Translations under genes and position numbers: made by a program
Shown here: positions 1 through 7,319 of the stretch, piece after piece
Layout: every line of letters begins with the position of its first letter
How positions within the stretch are numbered: position 1 is the first letter of the stretch
The notes under the pieces: generated by a model
What the model was told of the DNA's origin: nothing
The model's input: only the letters and a program-made list of their open reading frames with translations
The model's database searches: none
Assembly (NCBI GenBank): GCA_035493835.1
Contig: DATJHO010000152.1
Coordinates: 1-34,805 of the forward strand
DNA: 34,805 nucleotides
Direction: 5' to 3'
DNA from: DASZTU01 sp035493835
GTDB lineage: Bacteria; Pseudomonadota; Alphaproteobacteria; Rhizobiales; Devosiaceae

Positions 1-140
1 AGAGCCTGTGGCTGCCCCCTCATCCGGCGCTTCGCGCCACCTTCTCCCACGAGGGGAGAAGGAAGAAAGGGCGAGGCGGTGCCTCACCGTCCCCTCACCC
101 CTCTGGGAGAGGGTGCCGGCAGGCAGGTGAGGGGTAGCCC
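1..140. repeat. Rhizobial-type intergenic palindromic repeat (RIME-like), several hairpins
   Basis: The stretch holds three nested inverted repeats: GGCGC-TTC-GCGCC at 26-38, a nine-base stem CCTTCTCCC/GGGAGAAGG at 40-62, and a larger pair CCCTCACC/GGTGAGGG (about 91-139) enclosing a CCCTC/GAGGG stem. I recognise this arrangement as the common mosaic intergenic repeat of Rhizobium, Mesorhizobium and relatives; the family name is from memory. It lies directly upstream of a sugar permease, where the operon's binding-protein gene would be expected to end. Confidence 0.7.
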
Positions 141-170
141 AACACGCAAGCAAACAGGAGAAGCACCTCA

Positions 171-1082
171 TTGGCAGCACCGACCAGTAGACAACCACTC
201 ACCCGTGCCGAGCGGATGCGCCGGCGCGAATGGGCGTTGCTGACGACTCCGCTCGTCATCTTCCTGCTGCTGTTCCTCGGCTTTCCGACGGTGCTGGACA
301 TCATCTACAGCCTCTCGCAGGTGACCTTCGAGACCCTGCGCAGCCCAAGGATCTCGGGCCTTGGCAACTACGGCGACGCGCTGACCGACGATGCGTTCTG
401 GTCGGCCTGCTGGTTTTCGCTGCGCTTCGGCGTGCTGACGGCAGTCGCCGAGTGCCTGATCGGGCTGTTCCTCGCGATCTTTCTGGCGCCGCTGCTCGAA
501 AAGCGTCCGGCCCTGATGGCGCTGCTGATGCTGCCACTGATGGTGGCGCCTTCGATGGTGGGCCTGATGTACCGGCTGGTGCTCAACGAATTCGGCGGGC
601 CGGTGCCCTATTATCTCGAGATGTTCTTCAACAACAGCCCGGCCTTCCTCGATGCCGATACGGCGTTCTGGACGCTTTGCGTGGTCGAAACGCTGCAGTG
701 GACGCCGTTTGCCTTCCTGCTGTTCTACACCGCCTACGAGGCCATTCCCGGTGAGACGCGGCAGGCCGCCCAGATCGATGGCGCCTCCCGCTGGCAGATG
801 CTGACATTGATCGAATTGCCGCTGATGCTGCCAACCATCGCGGTTGCAGTGTTCATCCGCTTCATCGACGGATTCCGCGTGTTCGACAACGTCTATACGC
901 TGGTTGGAAGTGGTCCGGGTGGCGTTACCGCTTCGATCTCGATCTATATCTACGAGGCCTTCTTCAAGGACGGAGCGATCGGCAAGGCAATCGCGGCCTC
1001 CATTCTGCTTTTCGTCGTTTCGCTGGTGGTGCTCGTGATGCTGAGCTGGCTGGCCAGGCGCCGCAAGGGGGCGATCTCGTGA
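171..1082 (+). CDS. CUT1 sugar ABC transporter permease (MalF/UgpA-like)
   Basis: Inner-membrane permease subunit of a carbohydrate ABC importer, 303 residues. About six hydrophobic segments are visible, starting with TLLVIF-like residues near 28-48, and the binding-protein-dependent permease loop (EAA motif) is seen as AAQIDGASRWQMLTLIELPL near residues 198-217, where the ATPase couples. The start is TTG at 171, chosen because AGGAG lies at 156-160 and no nearer ATG exists in frame. Its stop overlaps the start of the next permease, so the two are translationally coupled. The ligand cannot be read from the sequence. The cognate binding protein and ATPase are not in the window; the binding protein probably precedes the repeat at 1-140. 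Confidence 0.9.
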   Translation: MAAPTSRQPLTRAERMRRREWALLTTPLVIFLLLFLGFPTVLDIIYSLSQVTFETLRSPRISGLGNYGDALTDDAFWSACWFSLRFGVLTAVAECLIGLFLAIFLAPLLEKRPALMALLMLPLMVAPSMVGLMYRLVLNEFGGPVPYYLEMFFNNSPAFLDADTAFWTLCVVETLQWTPFAFLLFYTAYEAIPGETRQAAQIDGASRWQMLTLIELPLMLPTIAVAVFIRFIDGFRVFDNVYTLVGSGPGGVTASISIYIYEAFFKDGAIGKAIAASILLFVVSLVVLVMLSWLARRRKGAIS

Positions 1083-1900
1083 TGAAAATCCTGCGCTGGA
1101 TCGTTTATGTCGTTGCCGTCCTGGCGCTCAACTTCCCGGTGATCGCCACGCTCGTGACCTCATTCAAGAGCAGCGGCGAGCTCTCGATCAACCCCGGGCT
1201 CTGGATCAACCAGCCCACGATCGAGAATTACTTGGCGGTGCTGCAGGTTAGCGACCGGCTCAACATCTATGCCTATCTCGCCAACAGTTTTATGGTATCG
1301 GCGATCGGGACGATCCTGGCCATCCTGCTGGCTTTTCCGGCCGCCTACGCGCTGGCCCGGGGCGATTTCGGGCGAAGATTCCTGATGCCGGCGATCGTCA
1401 ACCTCAGGGCCGTGCCGCTTATCATCTTCGCCATCCCGATCTACATGATGTACCAGGCGGTGGGGCTGCTCGACACGCAATTGGGGCTCGGCCTGATCCT
1501 GACGATCGTCAACCTGCCGCTGGCCGTCGTGGTGCTGGTCAATGCCATCGCCGACGTGCCGGTCGAGCTCGACGAGGCCGCCAAGATCGACGGCGCCGCG
1601 ACCTGGCAGATCATGGCTGGAATCATCCGGCCGGTGGTGCGTCCGGCGCTGGTTACCTGCGCCATTTTCGGCTTCATCACCGCCTGGAACGAATTCCTGT
1701 TTGGGCTGATGCTGACGACAAACAACGCCGTGCCGGTAACTGTGGGCGCCTCGTTCTTCTTTGCGGCGAGCGGCGGCGGCGTGCAGTGGGGGCTGGCCTC
1801 CGCCGTCATGATTGTCGGCGCCCTGCCTCCGGCAATTCTCGGCCTGATCATGTATCGGCAGATCAGCGGTTCGCTCACCGCGGGCGCGGTCAAGGGCTAA
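1082..1900 (+). CDS. CUT1 sugar ABC transporter permease (MalG/UgpE-like)
   Basis: Second inner-membrane permease of the CUT1 importer, about 272 residues with six hydrophobic segments. The EAA loop reads DEAAKIDGAATWQIMAGIIRP near residues 160-180. ATG at 1082 overlaps the upstream stop (TGATG); a GTG one codon earlier at 1079 is also possible, and a G-rich stretch at 1065-1071 can serve as ribosome binding site. It forms a heterodimer with the upstream permease, which is standard for CUT1 systems. No ATPase follows; CUT1 systems often place the ATPase elsewhere or use a shared one. Substrate unknown. Confidence 0.9.
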   Translation: MKILRWIVYVVAVLALNFPVIATLVTSFKSSGELSINPGLWINQPTIENYLAVLQVSDRLNIYAYLANSFMVSAIGTILAILLAFPAAYALARGDFGRRFLMPAIVNLRAVPLIIFAIPIYMMYQAVGLLDTQLGLGLILTIVNLPLAVVVLVNAIADVPVELDEAAKIDGAATWQIMAGIIRPVVRPALVTCAIFGFITAWNEFLFGLMLTTNNAVPVTVGASFFFAASGGGVQWGLASAVMIVGALPPAILGLIMYRQISGSLTAGAVKG

Positions 1901-1936
1901 ATGCCTGATGTCGCGACAGATTGTTCGTTTTGGGCG

Positions 1937-1950
1937 GCTAACATGTTAGC
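1937..1950. promoter_or_regulatory. 14-bp perfect palindrome, candidate operator for the CUT2 operon
   Basis: GCTAACATGTTAGC is a perfect 14-base palindrome in the 139-base gap ahead of the CUT2 binding protein. The right part, ATGTTAGCGC at 1943-1952, also matches one half of the LacI-family-like sites (ATGTTAGCGCTAACAT type) seen before sugar operons in alphaproteobacteria. A repressor site is an inference; no regulator gene is in the window. Confidence 0.4.
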
Positions 1951-1994
1951 GCATTGACCGGCCGGTGCGATTGTGCCACGTTTTAGCATCTACT

Positions 1995-2015
1995 CGCCCG
2001 TAACTCCTAAGGGCG
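1995..2015 (+). other. Small hairpin in the leader of the CUT2 binding-protein gene
   Basis: CGCCC at 1995-1999 pairs with GGGCG at 2011-2015 around an 11-base loop, just ahead of the GGGAGGT ribosome binding site at 2024-2030. It could be the end of the upstream CUT1 transcript or a leader structure; there is no T-run, so a terminator is doubtful. Confidence 0.3.
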
Positions 2016-2039
2016 GGTGTCTTGGGAGGTAAATTGCCA

Positions 2040-3056
2040 ATGAAGAAGTCCCTGGTCCTGGGAGCGCTCGTTTCGATTCTCGTCGCGGGCACCGCTTACG
2101 CGGATACCTCGGGAATGCGCATCGCGCTCTCGAATAATTACGCCGGTAATTCCTGGCGTCAGTCCATGCTCAAGGGCTGGGACGATGTCGGCAAGAAGGC
2201 CGTCGCAGACAAGATCGTCGCCGCGGCAGATTCCTTCACCACCGCCGACCAGGAAGTGCCGACCCAGGCCGCCCAGATCCAGAACCTGATCCTGCAGGGC
2301 TACAACGCCATCGTCGTCGACGCCGGCTCGCCCGATGCGCTCAACGGCGCGGTGAAGCAGGCGTGCGATGCCGGCATCACGGTCGTGTCCTTCGACGGTA
2401 TCGTGACCGAGCCTTGCGCCTATCGCCTCGCCATCGACTTCGAAGGCATGGGCAAGCAGCAGGTCGAGGAGATGGCCAAGTTCCACCCCAAGGGTGGCAA
2501 TTTGCTCGAAATTCGCGGCCTCGCCGGCACCTCGATCGATGATGCCATCCACAAGGGCCTTGTCGATGCCGTTGCCGCCCATCCCGAGTTCAAGATCGTC
2601 AATTCGGTGACCGGCAACTGGGACCAGACCACGGCGCAGAAGGCCGTGGCGACCGTGCTGCCGTCGCTCCCAGATATCGTGGGCGTGGTTGACCAGGGCG
2701 GTGACGGCTATGGCGCCGCGCAGGCGTTCATTGCCGCCGGCAAGCCGGTTCCGACCATCATCATGGGCAACCGCCAGGACGAGCTGCAGTGGTGGAAGGA
2801 ACAGAAGGACAAGAACGGCTACCAGAGCTGGTCGGCCTCCATTGCGCCGGGCCTGTCCACGCTTGCCTTCTGGGTGGCGCAGCAGGTGCTCGACGGCAAG
2901 ACCAACGTGCCGCACGATCTGGTGGTGCCGTACCTCGCTTTTGACCAGAGCAATTTCGAGGCGGCGCTGAAGAACATCCCGCAGGGCGGCGTTGCCACTA
3001 CCGAATATACCCAGGCCGACGCCGACAAGGCGATCCAGGCCAACATGAAGAAATAG
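2040..3056 (+). CDS. CUT2 sugar ABC transporter, periplasmic substrate-binding protein (RbsB-like)
   Basis: Exported type 1 periplasmic binding protein, 338 residues, which delivers a sugar or polyol to the importer encoded downstream. A Sec signal peptide (MKKSLVLGALVSILVAGTAYA, cleavage after residue 21) is clear. The mature part shows the repeated features of the family: ALSNNYAGNSW near the N-terminus, NLILQGYNAIVVDAGSPDA, then an inter-lobe segment VVSFDG. ATG at 2040 is chosen over an upstream in-frame TTG at 2022 because GGGAGGT at 2024-2030 is correctly spaced and the signal peptide begins there. First gene of an operon with ATPase, two permeases and a tautomerase. Ligand not identifiable from sequence alone. 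Confidence 0.92.
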   Translation: MKKSLVLGALVSILVAGTAYADTSGMRIALSNNYAGNSWRQSMLKGWDDVGKKAVADKIVAAADSFTTADQEVPTQAAQIQNLILQGYNAIVVDAGSPDALNGAVKQACDAGITVVSFDGIVTEPCAYRLAIDFEGMGKQQVEEMAKFHPKGGNLLEIRGLAGTSIDDAIHKGLVDAVAAHPEFKIVNSVTGNWDQTTAQKAVATVLPSLPDIVGVVDQGGDGYGAAQAFIAAGKPVPTIIMGNRQDELQWWKEQKDKNGYQSWSASIAPGLSTLAFWVAQQVLDGKTNVPHDLVVPYLAFDQSNFEAALKNIPQGGVATTEYTQADADKAIQANMKK

Positions 3057-3089
3057 ACGGCTAGTGCCTTCGGGCAAGGTTTGAGTGAA

Positions 3090-4547
3090 ATGCCCGAAGG
3101 CAATAACATCATCGAACTGGACGGCGTCAAAAAGCACTATGGCGCCGTCCGCGCCTTGGATGGCGTCGATTTTCATCTGTGTGCAGGCGAGTGCATCGGG
3201 CTCGTCGGCCATAACGGCGCCGGCAAATCGACGCTCATGCACATCCTCGCGGGCACCGGCACGCCCACCGAGGGAACAATCACCATCCAGGGCGGCCCGG
3301 AAGCGGCATATTCCGTGCAGCGGGCCCGCCGGGTGGGCGTCCGCTGCGTGTTTCAGGAGCTGTCGCTCTGCCCCAACCTGACGGTTGCGGAAAACACGCG
3401 CATCAGCCACAGCTCGATCAAGGGCTGGGGCTGGCGGAAGCGCGCGGCCGACCTGATCATGGGGCGGCTCGACGAAATCTTTCCCGGCCACGGGATCCAG
3501 CCGGGCGACGTCGTCGGGGACCTCTCGATCGGCAAGCGGCAAATGGTCGAGGTGGCGCGCGCGTTCACGGTTACCGATGATCCGCTGCACCTCGTCATCC
3601 TGGATGAACCGACCTCCTCGCTCGATGCGCACACGGCTGGGCAGCTTCTTGCCTTCGTGCGCCGCAGCATAGCGCAGGGCGTCAGCTGCATCCTGATTTC
3701 GCACATGCTCGGCGAAGTGCTGGGGACCAGCGACCGGATCGTGGTGATGCGCGACGGCAAGGTGGTGACCACCGATGCCGCCAGCGCCTTTGACCGCGAG
3801 CGCCTGGTTGCCACAATGGGCGGCGCCGAGCACAAAGCGGCGGCCAAAAGTGAACGTACCCCGGTTCCCGATGGCACCCCGGTGGTCGTCAGCGCGATTC
3901 CCGCCTCGCAGCCGAACGACACCCGGCTGACGGCGCGCAAGGGTGAAATCATTGGCCTTGCCGGCCTTGCCGGGCATGGGCAGACGAAACTCCTCATCGA
4001 CGTTTTCGACAACAACAGGGCGGGCATTTCGGTGACGGCGCCCGTTGCCCTCGTGGCCGGCGACCGCCAGACCGACGGGATTTTTCCGCTGTGGTCGATC
4101 GCCGACAATATCGGCGTCGGTTCGCTCAAGCTCTTGCGCCAGGGGCTACTGATTTCCCCCGAACGCGAAGAGGAACTCGCCACCACCTGGCAAAAGCGGA
4201 TCGGCATCCGCACGCCCGATCTCGGCAACAACATCCTGTCGCTCTCCGGCGGCAATCAGCAAAAAGCCCTGTTTGCCCGCGCACTCGGCTCGGACGCTGA
4301 AATCATCCTCATGGATGATCCCATGCGCGGCGTGGACGTGGGCACCAAACTCGAGGTCTACGGGCTTATCCACGAAGAGGCGCGGCAGGGCCGCACCTTC
4401 CTTTGGTACACCACCGAGACGGACGAATTGTACAATTGCGACCGCGTCTACGTGTTTCGCAATGGCCGCATCGTTACGGCGCTCGAACACAGCGAACTGT
4501 CCGAGGAAAGAGTCATCCAGGCCTCGTTCGCGGAAGGCGGGAAATGA
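3090..4547 (+). CDS. CUT2 sugar ABC transporter, double ATPase (RbsA/MglA-like)
   Basis: Cytoplasmic ATPase of about 485 residues with two fused nucleotide-binding domains. Domain 1 has Walker A GHNGAGKST (residues 40-48), signature LSIGKRQ, Walker B ILDEPTSSLD and switch His in LISH. Domain 2 has the degenerate Walker A GHGQTK typical of the family and the signature LSGGNQQKALFARAL. Its Walker B reads LMDDP with Asp410 where the usual catalytic residue is Glu, an unusual substitution. ATG at 3090 is the likeliest start; TTG at 3081 is possible. The stop overlaps the next permease start (ATGA), so translation is coupled. Confidence 0.93.
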   Translation: MPEGNNIIELDGVKKHYGAVRALDGVDFHLCAGECIGLVGHNGAGKSTLMHILAGTGTPTEGTITIQGGPEAAYSVQRARRVGVRCVFQELSLCPNLTVAENTRISHSSIKGWGWRKRAADLIMGRLDEIFPGHGIQPGDVVGDLSIGKRQMVEVARAFTVTDDPLHLVILDEPTSSLDAHTAGQLLAFVRRSIAQGVSCILISHMLGEVLGTSDRIVVMRDGKVVTTDAASAFDRERLVATMGGAEHKAAAKSERTPVPDGTPVVVSAIPASQPNDTRLTARKGEIIGLAGLAGHGQTKLLIDVFDNNRAGISVTAPVALVAGDRQTDGIFPLWSIADNIGVGSLKLLRQGLLISPEREEELATTWQKRIGIRTPDLGNNILSLSGGNQQKALFARALGSDAEIILMDDPMRGVDVGTKLEVYGLIHEEARQGRTFLWYTTETDELYNCDRVYVFRNGRIVTALEHSELSEERVIQASFAEGGK

Positions 4548-5515
4548 CTACTACTTCGATACCGGCGCCGGTCGATGCTGGCCGGCGGCCGTTGAACGTT
4601 GCGCGCCTTCTGCGCAATCTGCTGCCGACGCTGTCGCTGGTGCTGATCCTCCTCGCCATCGCCTATCTCAACCCGCGCGCCATCAGCTATTTCGGCTTCA
4701 GCCTGATGCTGAACCTGGCCATACCGATCGCGCTGGCGACGATCGCCCAGATGTTCGTCATCACCATCAACGAACTCGACCTGTCGATCGGCACCTATGT
4801 CGGCTTCGTCGGTTGCGTGACGGCGACCTGGCTCCACGATGCGCCGCTGATCGGCGTGCTGATCCTCCTGGCCTCGATCGCAGTCTATGCCGGGCTGGGC
4901 GCGCTGATCCATCTTCGCAACCTGCCCTCCATCGTGGTCACGTTGGGCATGAGTTTCGTCTGGCAGGGCCTCGCCATCCTTGTTCTGCCCAAGCCGGGCG
5001 GCACCGCGCCGAGCTGGCTGCTCGGCATCATGAGCTTCAAGCCGCCCTTCGTGCCGTTTCCCATCCTTGCGGCGATAGTGATCGCCCTGGTAGTGCATTT
5101 CGGCCTGATGGGCAGTTCCTACGGCGCGGTGTTGCGCGGCGCCGGCGGTAATGGCCAGGCGATCGGCCGCGCCGGCTGGTCGTTGCTCAAGACCAAGGTC
5201 ATAATGTTCGCCATGGCGGGCGTGTTCGGCGTGCTGTCCGGCATGGCGCTGATCGGCATCACCACCTCGGCCGATGCCAATATCGGCAATGGCTACACCC
5301 TGCTGGCGATCGCCGGCGTGATCCTGGGCGGTGGCGAGTTCGTCGGCGGCCGCGTCTCCCCGATCGGGGCGGTGATCGGCGCCTTGACGCTGGCTCTCGC
5401 CGCCTCCCCTCTCCTCACCTTCATGCACCTTCCGACCGACTGGCAGGCGGGTGCCAACGGCGTGATCCTCATCGTGGTGCTGGCGGCGCGGGCGCTGCTC
5501 GGCCGGAGGGCTTGA
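4544..5515 (+). CDS. CUT2 sugar ABC transporter permease (RbsC-like), first of two
   Basis: Inner-membrane permease, 323 residues, with about eight to ten hydrophobic segments. Family hallmarks include the segment MFVITINELDLSIGTYVGF (NELDLSIG is the conserved CUT2 permease signature) and, late in the protein, GGGEFVGGRVSPIGAVIGAL. ATG at 4544 overlaps the ATPase stop. The reading frame is open further upstream, but that part lies inside the ATPase gene and is a shadow. Pairs with the next gene as a heterodimeric pore. Confidence 0.92.
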   Translation: MTTTSIPAPVDAGRRPLNVARLLRNLLPTLSLVLILLAIAYLNPRAISYFGFSLMLNLAIPIALATIAQMFVITINELDLSIGTYVGFVGCVTATWLHDAPLIGVLILLASIAVYAGLGALIHLRNLPSIVVTLGMSFVWQGLAILVLPKPGGTAPSWLLGIMSFKPPFVPFPILAAIVIALVVHFGLMGSSYGAVLRGAGGNGQAIGRAGWSLLKTKVIMFAMAGVFGVLSGMALIGITTSADANIGNGYTLLAIAGVILGGGEFVGGRVSPIGAVIGALTLALAASPLLTFMHLPTDWQAGANGVILIVVLAARALLGRRA

Positions 5516-5517
5516 AC

Positions 5518-6465
5518 ATGACGATGGCTTCAACACTTCTCCGCAAGCCCTGGATCTGGTCCTATGTGGGCGCACTGATCGTCTGGGTCGCCGCAATTGT
5601 CTTCACCCGAGGCTACGGTGCCGGGGGCATGGTCACCGCGGCCCTGGCGCTCGCCGTGTTCATGGTGGTGGTGGGCATCGGGCAGATGTTCGTCATCACC
5701 CTGGGGCCTGGCAATGTCGACCTGTCGCTGCCGGCCAATATCGGACTCGCCAGCGCCGTCGCCATGAAGGTGATGGACGGTAACGATTCGATGATCGCGG
5801 TGGGGCTGATCGCGGCCCTCGCCAGCGGCGCGGCGATCGGGCTTGCCAATTACGGACTGATCCGGCTGCTGCGCATCCCGCCGATCATCGCCACGCTCTC
5901 CTCGAGCTTCATCATCCTGTCCATCGACATCAGTTATGGACGCGGCCTGCAGATCAAGCCGCCGGAGGCCTACGCCGATCTCATGAATGTCGTCGTCTTC
6001 GGCATTCCCGTCCTCGCCATCGCGGGCGTGCTGCTCGCGATCGTTGCGGGCATTGCCCTGCAGCGCATGGTGTTTGGCCGCTCGGTGCTGGCCATCGGCC
6101 AGAATATGCGCGCGGCGCGGCTGGCCGGCATTCCGGTCGAGCGTATCCGCCTCATCACCTATATGCTCTCGGGCACGCTGGCGGGGATCAGCGGCGCGCT
6201 GCTGGCCGGCTATTTCCGCGGCGCCAACGTCGACATCGGCGACGAATACCTGCTGAGCTCGATTGCCGTGGTGGTCATCGGCGGCACGTCGGTCGCCGGC
6301 GGCAAGGCAAACGTCCCCGGCATCTGGGGCGCGGCGCTGTTCATGGTGCTTCTCCTGACCATGCTCAATACCTTCGGCGTGAGCCCTGGTGTTCGCCTGC
6401 TGCTCACCGGGCTCATCATCGTGGGCGTGATCACCGCCGCCGGAGGACAGAAGGCCGTCAGATAG
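5518..6465 (+). CDS. CUT2 sugar ABC transporter permease (RbsC-like), second of two
   Basis: Inner-membrane permease, 315 residues. It shows the matching CUT2 signature MFVITLGPGNVDLSLPANIGLA (NVDLS replaces the common DLSVG form) and the late motif VVVIGGTSVAGGKANVPGI. ATG at 5518 follows CGGAGGG at 5503-5509; it begins three bases after the stop of the previous permease, and a TTG at 5512 overlapping that stop is the alternative. Two different permease genes in one CUT2 operon, rather than one homodimer, is a common variation. Confidence 0.92.
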   Translation: MTMASTLLRKPWIWSYVGALIVWVAAIVFTRGYGAGGMVTAALALAVFMVVVGIGQMFVITLGPGNVDLSLPANIGLASAVAMKVMDGNDSMIAVGLIAALASGAAIGLANYGLIRLLRIPPIIATLSSSFIILSIDISYGRGLQIKPPEAYADLMNVVVFGIPVLAIAGVLLAIVAGIALQRMVFGRSVLAIGQNMRAARLAGIPVERIRLITYMLSGTLAGISGALLAGYFRGANVDIGDEYLLSSIAVVVIGGTSVAGGKANVPGIWGAALFMVLLLTMLNTFGVSPGVRLLLTGLIIVGVITAAGGQKAVR

Positions 6466-6497
6466 CGGGCCAGGATCGGCCGGCACAGGGAGGAAAC

Positions 6498-6704
6498 ATG
6501 CCGTTCGTGAACATTCGCCTCGTCAAGGAAGTCATCGCCGACGATCCGGAAGGCAAGAAGGAAAAGATCGCCAAGCGGATCTCCGCGGCGATCACCGAAA
6601 CCACCGGCCTTGCCGACAGCGACGTCTGGGTGGTGTTCGAGGAAGTGGCAGCCAAGGACTGGTATGTCGGCCCGACCAGCGTCGAGACGCGGCGGAAAGG
6701 CTGA
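6498..6704 (+). CDS. Small 4-oxalocrotonate tautomerase-family protein
   Basis: A 68-residue protein starting MPFVNI; removal of Met exposes Pro1, the catalytic base of the tautomerase superfamily. The length and the DVWVVFEEV strand followed by WYVGP fit the 4-OT fold. The Arg at position 11 that is typical of classical 4-OT is not seen (Val there), so the substrate probably differs from oxalocrotonate. AGGGAGGA at 6488-6495 is a strong ribosome binding site. It lies 32 bases after the last permease in the same direction, so it is likely the last gene of the importer operon and may act on the imported compound or a product of it. Confidence 0.85.
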   Translation: MPFVNIRLVKEVIADDPEGKKEKIAKRISAAITETTGLADSDVWVVFEEVAAKDWYVGPTSVETRRKG

Positions 6705-6782
6705 TGAGCGTCGCCTAACGCTGCTCGCCGGAGCATCGGCCATCCCGAAGCAGGCCACAGTGCGCACGGCGCAAAGCCCAGA

Positions 6783-7319
6783 TCACTTGATCGGGCGCTT
6801 CTCCAGCTTGCGGGCGAGCGTGCGGCGGTGCATGCCCAGCCGTCGCGCCGTCTCCGAGATGTTGAAGTTGGTCTCGACCAGCATCTCGTGGATGCGCTCC
6901 CATTCAAGCGTCTTGAACGAGGTCGGCCGCTGCGTCAGGGCCACCTCGGGGTCGCCCGCGGCGCCCTTGCTGAAAGCCGCCTCAATGTCGTCGGTATTCG
7001 ACGGCTTGGCCAAATAGTGGCTGGCGCCGAGCTTGATCGCCTCGACCGCCGTCGCGATGCTGGCAAAGCCGGTCAGCACCACGATCTGCATGGCCTCATT
7101 ATGGGCATGGAGCTTTTCCACGCAAAGAAGGCCGGAGCCGCTGGCAAGCTTGAGGTCCACCACCGCATAATCGGGCGAATGCGCGATGAGGACCGACTCC
7201 ACCTCCTCCATCCCGGCCGCGTGCACCACCGAATAGCCGCGACGTTCGAACGAACGCTTGAGCGTCCTGGCAAAATCCTGGTCGTCTTCAACGATCAGCA
7301 GCAGGTGATCAGGCGGCAC
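6783..7319 (-). CDS. regA: Response regulator of the RegA/ActR/PrrA family
   Basis: DNA-binding response regulator, 178 residues. The receiver domain has the acidic pocket EDD (11-13), phospho-acceptor Asp55 (VVDLKL), Thr83 and Lys105 (LAKPSN). The C-terminus carries a Fis-type helix-turn-helix, NISETARRLGMHRRTLARKL (about 153-172), the hallmark of RegA/ActR/PrrA. GTG start at 7319 with GGAGGG five bases upstream; it overlaps the end of the kinase gene by 11 bases, so the pair is co-translated. The genes downstream of the cyo operon make that oxidase a plausible target, since RegA-family regulators control terminal oxidases. The name regA marks family membership; actR or prrA would be equally valid. 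Confidence 0.88.
   Translation of the reverse strand: MPPDHLLLIVEDDQDFARTLKRSFERRGYSVVHAAGMEEVESVLIAHSPDYAVVDLKLASGSGLLCVEKLHAHNEAMQIVVLTGFASIATAVEAIKLGASHYLAKPSNTDDIEAAFSKGAAGDPEVALTQRPTSFKTLEWERIHEMLVETNFNISETARRLGMHRRTLARKLEKRPIK

Noticed and set aside
2007..3977. 656-codon minus-strand frame opposite the CUT2 binding protein and ATPase
   Set aside because: Crosses two well-supported genes and their junction; composition typical of a shadow frame (rich in Arg, His, Gly).
4448..6486. Long minus-strand frames opposite the two CUT2 permeases
   Set aside because: Products very rich in His, Asp, Arg and Gln, as expected from antisense of membrane-protein codons.
6705..6782. TGCGC-ACG-GCGCA hairpin between tautomerase and regA as a terminator
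   Set aside because: Only five pairs and no T-run; too weak to call.
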